NCBI GenBank assembly: GCA_946631535.1
Contig: CAMPAF010000053.1
Coordinates: 1-12,270, forward strand
Source: an uncultured Verrucomicrobiota bacterium
GTDB lineage: Bacteria > Verrucomicrobiota > Kiritimatiellia > RFP12 > UBA1067
Direction of reading: 5' to 3'
DNA: 12,270 bases
The translations under genes and the position numbers were made by a program. Positions 7,507 through 12,270 of the stretch are shown here, one piece after another (within the stretch, counting starts at the first letter, position 1; each line of letters starts with the position of its first letter). Below the pieces are notes generated by a model. It was given only the letters and a program-made list of their open reading frames with translations. It did no database searches and was not told the DNA's origin.

Positions 7507-7579
7507 GCGGGGAGGCAACCGAAGTGCTCGCACGCGTGAAAGAGGTCTTCTGCGAACAACAGACGTAGGTGTCCCAGCC

Positions 7580-8488
7580 ATGCCGCAAAAGACGAAAATC
7601 CCGTTCGTGTCGCTGCCGACGTACCCGGTCGATTCCGAAGTGACGGTCGTCGACCTGGCGAAAGACGGCCTGCCGTTCATCCCCGTCCTCGGCGACGCGC
7701 ACTACAGCCGTCCCGGCGACGGCACGTTTCCGCATGTCCATCCCGGCATGATCGAGATCCTCTTCTGTCGGCGCGGCGAGGAGCTGTCCTTCGACTGCGC
7801 GGGCAAGGTGGTGCCGTTCCGGGTGGGCGACGTGTTCGTGGCGCAGCCGGAGACGCCGCATTTTCTGCGGAAGTACCCGAAGAGCCTCGCGATGCACTGG
7901 TTGTGGTTCCGCATCCCTCGTGGAGGTGCGACGGTGGCCGGTCTTTCGCCCGCCGAGACGCGCTGGCTGGTTGCGCGTCTGCGTGCGTTGCCCGTGCGCC
8001 TTGCGGGCGGCGCCGAGGTCGGCCGCGCCTTCCGCCACCTGTGGCAGGTCTACGACACGGTGAAGGAGCGCACGTCGCGTCGGTTGCTTCTGCGCGAGGC
8101 GGTTCTACACCTCCTCATGCTGCTGATCGACTCTCCTAGCGCGAACCGTCCGGAGCGCGACGACGACGTGATAGAGGCGCTCATGTCCGAGATGCGCAGC
8201 GAGCCCGCGCGCGACTGGACGATCGACGAGATGACGCGCCGGGCCGCGATGTCCGCGCCGAAGCTCAACCTCCTCTTCAAGCGCAAGACGGGCATCCCGC
8301 CGCATGCGTTCCTCGTCTCGTGCCGCATGGCGGCGGCGAAGGAGCAACTGGCCTCGTCGGATGCGCGCGTTTCCGACATCGCGCAACGGCTCGGCTTCCC
8401 GTCGGCCCAGCACTTCGCCACGCAGTTCAAGCGCGAGACGGGCCTGACGCCCCGCGCCTGGCGGTCTCATCGAAACGGAATGAGGTGA
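7580..8488 (+). CDS. AraC-family transcriptional regulator with cupin sensor domain
   Basis: This 302-residue cytoplasmic regulator is the only complete locus protein without an export signal. Residues about 35-112 form a cupin-like ligand-binding domain (HVHPGMIEILFCRRGE, then FRVGDVFVAQPETPHFL). Residues about 205-297 form the paired helix-turn-helix DNA-binding domain: WTIDEMTRRAAMSAPKLNLLFKRKTG for the first HTH, and DIAQRLGFPSAQHFATQFKRETG followed by TPRAWR for the second, the AraC signature. The start at 7580 was chosen because upstream in-frame sequence is low-complexity and overlaps the lyase gene; the Shine-Dalgarno site is weak (GTAGGTG). It lies 73 bp after the lyase-family gene and 107 bp before the sialidase-like gene, so it probably responds to a sugar and controls one or both flanking units. 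Family is certain; ligand and targets are inferred. Confidence 0.92.
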   Translation: MPQKTKIPFVSLPTYPVDSEVTVVDLAKDGLPFIPVLGDAHYSRPGDGTFPHVHPGMIEILFCRRGEELSFDCAGKVVPFRVGDVFVAQPETPHFLRKYPKSLAMHWLWFRIPRGGATVAGLSPAETRWLVARLRALPVRLAGGAEVGRAFRHLWQVYDTVKERTSRRLLLREAVLHLLMLLIDSPSANRPERDDDVIEALMSEMRSEPARDWTIDEMTRRAAMSAPKLNLLFKRKTGIPPHAFLVSCRMAAAKEQLASSDARVSDIAQRLGFPSAQHFATQFKRETGLTPRAWRSHRNGMR

Positions 8489-8501
8489 TCTGGGCGTCGT
8501 G

Positions 8502-8533
8502 CGCGTGTTCGCGATTTGATATTTTTATTTTTA
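8502..8533 (+). terminator. Weak hairpin plus T-rich tract after the AraC gene
   Basis: CGCG (8502-8505) and CGCG (8510-8513) form a short 4-bp stem with loop TGTT. A conspicuously T-rich tract (8515-8533) follows within otherwise GC-rich DNA. This could terminate the lyase-araC transcript, but the stem is short; the AT-rich tract could instead be an UP-like element for the promoter at 8555. Confidence 0.28.
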
Positions 8534-8554
8534 CGAACCACCGTTTCGACGGAT

Positions 8555-8565
8555 TGTGATAGAAT
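8555..8565 (+). promoter_or_regulatory. Extended -10 promoter of the sialidase-like gene
   Basis: TGTGATAGAAT matches the TG-n-TANAAT pattern seen at the other promoters in the window. The hexamer TAGAAT (8560-8565) ends 30 nt before the ATG at 8596, leaving a leader with Shine-Dalgarno GAGGAA at 8585-8590. An AT-rich tract lies just upstream (8515-8533); no -35 is evident. Confidence 0.5.
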
Positions 8566-8595
8566 GCCAGTGATTTTCTAAACGAGGAACATGCT

Positions 8596-9717
8596 ATGAA
8601 AAAGATACTGTGTTTTTGCGCGGCGGTTGCCGCAACGGTCGCCTTCGCCGCGCCTGCGGCGGGCGTGCACATCGGGCTCGAGCTGCCGCCCGGCCCGAAC
8701 AACCCGCGCAACAGCGAAGGCGCGTTCATGCCGCTCAAGGACGGGCGCATCATGTTCGCCTACTCGCGCTACTACGGGAAGTCGAGCTCCGACCACGCGA
8801 CGGCGGACATCGCCGCGCGCTATTCCTCAGACAAGGGCAGGACCTGGACGACGAACGACGAGATCATCGTCAAGAACGAGGGCGGCATGAACGTGATGAG
8901 CGTGAGCCTCCTCCGCCTCCAGAGCGGCGAGATCGCGCTCTTCTACCTGCGCAAGAACAGCACGAAGGACTGCCGTCCCGTCCTGCGCCGCTCCTTCGAC
9001 GAGGGCAAGACGTGGGGCGAGCCGACGGTCTGCATCACGGACGAGGTCGCCTATTTCGTCCTCAACAACGACCGCGTGATCCAGCTGAAGAACGGGCGCC
9101 TGCTCTTCGCCGTCTCGAAGCACAGTTTCGACGGCTCGAAGTTCGACAACCTCGGCCGCGTGACCACGTATACCTCCGACGACAACGGAAAGACCTGGCA
9201 GCGCGGGAAGAACATCCTCGAGGTCCACGACGCGAAGGGCGCATTCAAAGCCGCGCAGGAGCCGGGCGTGGTGGAGCTGAAGGACGGCAGCATCCTCATG
9301 TGGATCCGCACGAACGCGGGATGCCAGTACATGAGCCGCTCGACGGACCGCGGCGTTTCATGGTCTACGCCCGAACCCTCCGCGCTCGTCGCGCCGGTCT
9401 CGCCCGCCACGATCAAGAGATTGCCCACGGGCGACCTGCTGGCCATCTGGAACGACCACACGAACCGTCCCGACGAGGCGAAGAAGGCACCGAAGTGGGC
9501 GAACGGACGCCGCACGCCCCTCACGACGGCGATCTCGCGCGACGAGGGCCGCACGTGGATGCACGTCAAGAACATCGAGGACGATCCGTCGGGCTGGTTC
9601 TGCTACATCGCGCTCCAGCCGCTCGACGACGGCACGGCGCTCCTCGGCTACTGCGCCTACAAGGGCCTCGCCCACTCGCGTCTCGTGAAGGTTCCGATCG
9701 ACTGGTTCTACAAATGA
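8596..9717 (+). CDS. Secreted sialidase-like (BNR/Asp-box) protein
   Basis: This 373-residue protein has a signal peptide (about 1-22) and a six-bladed beta-propeller marked by five Asp boxes (SxDxGxTW): 77-84, 133-140, 194-201, 249-256 and 314-321. QEPGVVELKDG (221-231) with Glu222, followed by MWIRTN with Arg238, resembles the Glu and second Arg of the sialidase active site. A clear FRIP motif, typical of GH33 N-termini, is not seen. Hydrolysis of terminal sialic acid is therefore plausible but not proven; related PVC Asp-box proteins may act on other glycans. The lyase-family gene two positions upstream and the adjacent AraC gene fit a sialoglycan locus. The start at 8596 has GAGGAA about 5 nt upstream and opens directly into the signal peptide; the ATG at 8591 is out of frame. 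Length is close to a minimal single-domain sialidase. Confidence 0.85.
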   Translation: MKKILCFCAAVAATVAFAAPAAGVHIGLELPPGPNNPRNSEGAFMPLKDGRIMFAYSRYYGKSSSDHATADIAARYSSDKGRTWTTNDEIIVKNEGGMNVMSVSLLRLQSGEIALFYLRKNSTKDCRPVLRRSFDEGKTWGEPTVCITDEVAYFVLNNDRVIQLKNGRLLFAVSKHSFDGSKFDNLGRVTTYTSDDNGKTWQRGKNILEVHDAKGAFKAAQEPGVVELKDGSILMWIRTNAGCQYMSRSTDRGVSWSTPEPSALVAPVSPATIKRLPTGDLLAIWNDHTNRPDEAKKAPKWANGRRTPLTTAISRDEGRTWMHVKNIEDDPSGWFCYIALQPLDDGTALLGYCAYKGLAHSRLVKVPIDWFYK

Positions 9718-9788
9718 TTGGATTGCTTTCGCTACTTAGCCCGCCGCCCGTGCTGCGGAATGTAAATGAGGATAAGTTTAGTTGAAAA
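9718..9788. other. Intergenic stretch before the palindromic element
   Basis: About 70 bases following the sialidase-like gene shift from GC-rich to AT-rich near 9760. No convincing promoter or terminator is visible. The sequence GTAAATGAGGATAAG (9760-9774) is at best a poor -10 region. Confidence 0.4.
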
Positions 9789-9919
9789 GGAAACAACCAT
9801 GACAACTGATAAAAACAACCCTTTCCATCCGGGCGCAACTGCGCCCGGTTTCAAGATCGCCGCGCGGTTGCGCGGCGAGAAAGAAGATGTTGTTTTTACA
9901 AGTTGTTCCGGTTGTTTCC
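9789..9919. repeat. 131-nt quasi-palindrome with two apical hairpins
   Basis: The outer arms, 9789-9819 and 9889-9919, are inverted repeats matching at 26 of 31 positions, with perfect 10-bp blocks at both ends (GGAAACAACC/GGTTGTTTCC and TAAAAACAAC/GTTGTTTTTA). Inside, CTTTC (9821-9825) pairs with GAAAG (9879-9883). At the apex lie two perfect 8-bp-stem hairpins: CCGGGCGC-AACT-GCGCCCGG (9829-9848) and CGCCGCGC-GGTT-GCGCGGCG (9858-9877). The hairpins are themselves near reverse complements (GCGCAAC/GTTGCGC), so the whole element is symmetric about position 9854. The arms are AT-rich and the centre GC-rich, unlike the flanks. The layout resembles REPIN/MITE-type elements or a structured leader. 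The first arm contains a Shine-Dalgarno sequence and an ATG (9799), which pairing would hide. Confidence 0.85.
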
Positions 9920-9939
9920 AAAAAAACTTACAGGCAAGG

Positions 9940-11442
9940 ATGAAACTGCCACTTGTTTTTTTGTCAATTGCGGCCGTATGGGTGGCATGCGGCGAAGAGG
10001 CCCTCGTGAAGGGATTCAACGGTGCGCTTTCCCCTGACGGCACGACGCTCGCGTTCCAGCGCGACGCCGGCGCCGAGACGTGGCTCGGTCTCTACGACCT
10101 GAGAACAGGCGCGTCGACGTGGGCCGAGAAAGGTCCGGGGCGCGCCGCGTTTCCGTTCTGGACGCGCACGGGCGACTTGCTCTACTCGTACGGCAACGAG
10201 CTGCATACCGCGTTCGAAACGTGGAAGGGCGACCTGAAAGAAGGATACGCCATCCGCCTGCGCGGCAAGGACGGCACGTCGCGCGACGTGCTCGCGCGCG
10301 GACGCTGGCGCGACTACTCGCCGTGCCTTTCCCCAGACGGGCACACGCTCTGGTTCGTCACGTCGCGTCCGCCGCCCGGACACCCCCATGCGGGCGATTT
10401 CATTGGCAGCTGTCTCGCGAAGGCGGATTTGAGCCGCCGAGACGGCGGCTCTCCATACGGCGGCGAGATCGTCTATTGTCCGAGCGAGGGTTGGGGAACC
10501 GGCGTGTCGCAGCCGGTCGTGTCGCCTGACGGAAAGCTGCTCGCCTGGGCGGAGCTGACCACGTTCGCGCTGCCGTGGCGGATCATGGCCGCGCGCGCGG
10601 ACGATGTTCGGGGATCCGCGCTGCTCACCCCACCCGACATGGCGGCGTACGCGCCGAACTGGAGTCCGGACGGCACGCTCCTCACGTTCACGGGCTGCCG
10701 CGGCGACGATCCCGGCTGGCACGTCTACGTGCTCGACCCGGCCGTCGGACGCATGCGCCGCATCTGCTTGGGCGAGAACTCTTTTTTCGCGCCTGACGGC
10801 AAGAGCCTGATCTACGACCGCGACGGCACCGTCTATCGCCGTCCCTTCGGCGCGGCGGACCGTCCGACGGCGAACGACCTGCCGTCGGCCACGACCGCCG
10901 TGCGTCCGTGGAAGGAGTGCGAGACCGTGCTCTATTCTGGCACGAACTTCACGCGCACCGCGCAGGCGCCGCTGCCTGCGTCCTGCGTGTTCGGGTCGGA
11001 ACAGACGTTCTTCATCCGCGCGAAGGTGGATTGGGACGGCGATGCGAACCGCTTCCAGATCATCGCGTTCGGCGCGTACGCCGAGCATCCCCTCGGCTTC
11101 CAGCTCTACTTCGCGCTGAACGGGCGTCCGCACGTGGGCACGCGCAACCTCACCGGACGCCACGTGTGCCTCCACACGCGCGATCCGCTCGCGAAGGCCG
11201 GCGTGTACGAGATCACGGGAATACGGTCGAAAAATCGATTGTGGTTGAGCGTGGACGGCGCGGAGCCGATCTGCGCCGAGTACAACGGGTTGATCGCGCT
11301 TGACCACCCGCAGAAGATGTCCATCGGCAGCGGACTTCTGCCGAAGTCGCGTCTGCTGTCGCTGGAGGTCGGACGGGGCTGGCCCGCAAACGTGCCCGAA
11401 CCGCGGTGCTGTGGACTGAACGAGTGGAGGAACCTGAAATGA
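9940..11442 (+). CDS. Secreted TolB-like beta-propeller with C-terminal lectin-like domain
   Basis: From ATG 9940 this is a 500-residue protein with a signal peptide (about 1-18; the VAC at 15-17 is not a good lipobox). Repeated SPDG/APDG motifs of TolB/PD40 propeller blades start at residues 31, 131, 195, 242 and 284. Residues about 345-480 look like a concanavalin/LamG-type jelly roll (FFIRAKVDWDG, FQLYFALNGRP, LWLSVDGAEP), suggesting carbohydrate binding. No catalytic motif is visible. Start choice is uncertain: the frame is open back to 9766, and ATG 9799 has the better Shine-Dalgarno (AAGGA, 7-nt spacing). But a start there would put 47 hydrophilic residues, partly encoded by the palindrome, before the signal peptide. 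9940 is preferred for export, despite only a weak AGG upstream. A REP-like hairpin encodes residues 164-171. The stop overlaps the next start (ATGA), so the two are coupled. Function is unknown; a glycan-binding or assembly role is inference. Confidence 0.8.
   Translation: MKLPLVFLSIAAVWVACGEEALVKGFNGALSPDGTTLAFQRDAGAETWLGLYDLRTGASTWAEKGPGRAAFPFWTRTGDLLYSYGNELHTAFETWKGDLKEGYAIRLRGKDGTSRDVLARGRWRDYSPCLSPDGHTLWFVTSRPPPGHPHAGDFIGSCLAKADLSRRDGGSPYGGEIVYCPSEGWGTGVSQPVVSPDGKLLAWAELTTFALPWRIMAARADDVRGSALLTPPDMAAYAPNWSPDGTLLTFTGCRGDDPGWHVYVLDPAVGRMRRICLGENSFFAPDGKSLIYDRDGTVYRRPFGAADRPTANDLPSATTAVRPWKECETVLYSGTNFTRTAQAPLPASCVFGSEQTFFIRAKVDWDGDANRFQIIAFGAYAEHPLGFQLYFALNGRPHVGTRNLTGRHVCLHTRDPLAKAGVYEITGIRSKNRLWLSVDGAEPICAEYNGLIALDHPQKMSIGSGLLPKSRLLSLEVGRGWPANVPEPRCCGLNEWRNLK
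10431..10451. repeat. REP-like perfect hairpin inside the propeller gene
   Basis: GAGCCGCC (10431-10438) and GGCGGCTC (10444-10451) form a perfect 8-bp stem around the 5-nt loop GAGAC. In frame it encodes LSRRDGGS (residues 164-171), in an apparent loop between propeller blades. The segment 10441-10456 matches 1370-1385 at 14 of 16 bases, which hints at a dispersed short palindromic repeat family tolerated in coding sequence. Confidence 0.55.
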
Positions 11443-12270
11443 AAAGGACATCCCTTCTTTGTTTCGCCGCCTTGTGCGGCCTCGCCGCATCCGCCGCCGC
11501 ATCATTCGACGTGGTGGCGCTCGTCGATTCGCTCGACTTCGCGCACGTGTACGACATTGAGACGGCCACCGGTACGGTGCAGACGCTCGAGCACGTGCTG
11601 CTTACGCATCCCACCACCGTGCTTTGGCGTGACAAGGGCGGCTCGCTCATGCGCTACCCGAGCGCGGAGGAGGCGTCACCCGTGGGCGAGTCACCGCTCG
11701 ACAAGCGGAAGCTGCCGCGCCTCAGCGTGTACGGCAACCTGCGTCTGGAGCGTCCGGAGCCGGACGCCTTCGGCATCGTACGCGGCGAATGCGCGCGGCG
11801 CGGGCTCGTCTACGGCATCCACACGACGTGGGAGGAGAACCACTGGCTGGCGTACACGGAGTCCAACTGGAACGTGGCGCATCCGCAGTACATGTGCCGG
11901 ACGCGCGGGGGCGGTCCGCGCCTTGCCACCGCGTCGCTCGCGTGGCCCGAGGTGCGCGCGCACAAGCTGCGCCTCGTGGACGAACGCCTCGCCCTCAAGC
12001 CGCAAGTCGTGTTCCTCGACCTCCACCGCAACGGCGGGTGGGGGCCGCACATGGAGTACGTGAAGCCCGTGATCGACCGCTGGCGCACGAAGTACGGTTG
12101 CGAGCCGCCGGCGGACGCGCGCGACCCGCGCTGGCTCGCGCTCGTCTCGGAGGACGTGATGTCCTACCTGCGCGCGTTCGGCGCGAAGTGCCATGCGGCG
12201 GGCGTGGAGTTCCATCTCGGCTTCAAGCACCTCACCGTGAAGGACGACTACCTCTGGAACGCGTACGCGA
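11439..12270 (+). CDS. Secreted protein, possible TIM-barrel glycoside hydrolase (3' end outside window)
   Basis: 277 residues are visible, starting with a signal peptide (MKRTSLLCFAALCGLAASAA, cut near residue 21). The frame stays open to the window edge. ATG 11439 overlaps the previous stop (ATGA), and GGAGG at 11427-11431 is a good Shine-Dalgarno. Segments look like beta-strands of a TIM barrel with acidic or aromatic ends: LVYGIHTTWEENHW (123-136), QVVFLDLHRNGGWG (189-202), and AAGVEFHLGF (253-262) after the SEDVMSYLRAF helix (237-247). The pattern recalls clan GH-A or GHL-type putative glycosidases, but no catalytic pair can be assigned without the rest of the gene. Neighbouring exported glycan enzymes support a role in glycan turnover. 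The family is not firmly recognised; the coding call and export signal are firm. Confidence 0.7.
   Translation, partial: MKRTSLLCFAALCGLAASAAASFDVVALVDSLDFAHVYDIETATGTVQTLEHVLLTHPTTVLWRDKGGSLMRYPSAEEASPVGESPLDKRKLPRLSVYGNLRLERPEPDAFGIVRGECARRGLVYGIHTTWEENHWLAYTESNWNVAHPQYMCRTRGGGPRLATASLAWPEVRAHKLRLVDERLALKPQVVFLDLHRNGGWGPHMEYVKPVIDRWRTKYGCEPPADARDPRWLALVSEDVMSYLRAFGAKCHAAGVEFHLGFKHLTVKDDYLWNAYA

Noticed and set aside
6388..7680. Minus-strand open frame (430 codons) opposite the lyase-family gene
   Set aside because: No domain, low-complexity composition, and it covers the divergent promoter region.
9829..9877. Intrinsic terminator after the sialidase-like gene
   Set aside because: The hairpins are strong but not followed by a T-run, and they lie inside a larger symmetric element more than 110 nt past the stop codon.
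9789..9919. Integron attC recombination site
   Set aside because: The arms lack the paired RYYYAAC/GTRRRRY core sites with the expected spacing, and there is no integrase or cassette array in the window.
9766..9939. Upstream ATG at 9766 as the start of the propeller gene
   Set aside because: No ribosome site, and the added residues are encoded by the palindrome and precede a clear signal peptide. ATG 9799 remains a real alternative and is discussed as a finding.
9964..11505. Long minus-strand open frame (513 codons) opposite the propeller gene
   Set aside because: Arg-rich shadow with no motif; it would run across two coupled plus-strand genes that have signal peptides and ribosome sites.
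1..12270. CRISPR array, tRNA, rRNA, insertion sequence or phage genes
   Set aside because: No regularly spaced direct repeats, cloverleaf sequences, rRNA signatures, transposase, integrase or phage structural motifs were recognised on reading both strands.

Overview
The window is GC-rich, uses bacterial-type coding throughout and is densely packed, with no non-coding stretch over 300 bases (the longest is 9718-9939). Exported enzymes dominate it: Tat-signal Gfo/Idh/MocA-type oxidoreductase, GH78-type glycosidase, Asp-box sialidase-like protein and TolB-like propeller. Together with a tad pilus fragment, this suggests a PVC-superphylum bacterium, most likely a Kiritimatiellota/Verrucomicrobiota lineage of the kind found in animal-gut metagenomes. 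That placement is inference from gene content; there is no rRNA or marker gene to confirm it.

Layout. (1) 1-1363, plus strand: the 3' end of a CpaF/TadA secretion ATPase gene overlaps a complete tadB by 4 bp. No tadC follows. (2) 1411-6379, minus strand, read right to left: a Tat-exported oxidoreductase, an alpha-L-rhamnosidase-like GH78 enzyme and a secreted tyrosine-phosphatase-like protein, separated by 27 and 43 bp. (3) 6380-6465: a compact divergent promoter region with mirrored extended -10 boxes inside a 12-bp inverted repeat. (4) 6466-12270, plus strand: a Tat-signal N-acetylneuraminate lyase/DHDPS-family protein, an AraC regulator, a secreted Asp-box (BNR) protein, a TolB-like propeller with a C-terminal lectin-like domain, and the first 277 residues of a secreted protein that may be a TIM-barrel glycosidase, overlapping the previous gene by 4 bp.

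Working model (inference): regions 2-4 form a divergent glycan-foraging locus under the AraC-type regulator. Sialidase-like and rhamnosidase-like enzymes would release terminal sugars, and the lyase-family and oxidoreductase proteins would process them. All but the regulator carry an export signal, so the chemistry appears to be extracytoplasmic.

The most unusual non-gene signals are: a 131-nt quasi-palindrome with two GC-rich hairpins at its apex (9789-9919), just upstream of and in an open frame with the propeller gene; a perfect REP-like hairpin inside that gene (10431-10451); a shared TRTGRTANAAT promoter motif at four genes; and two genes whose -10 box lies only 6-7 nt before ATG, implying leaderless mRNAs.
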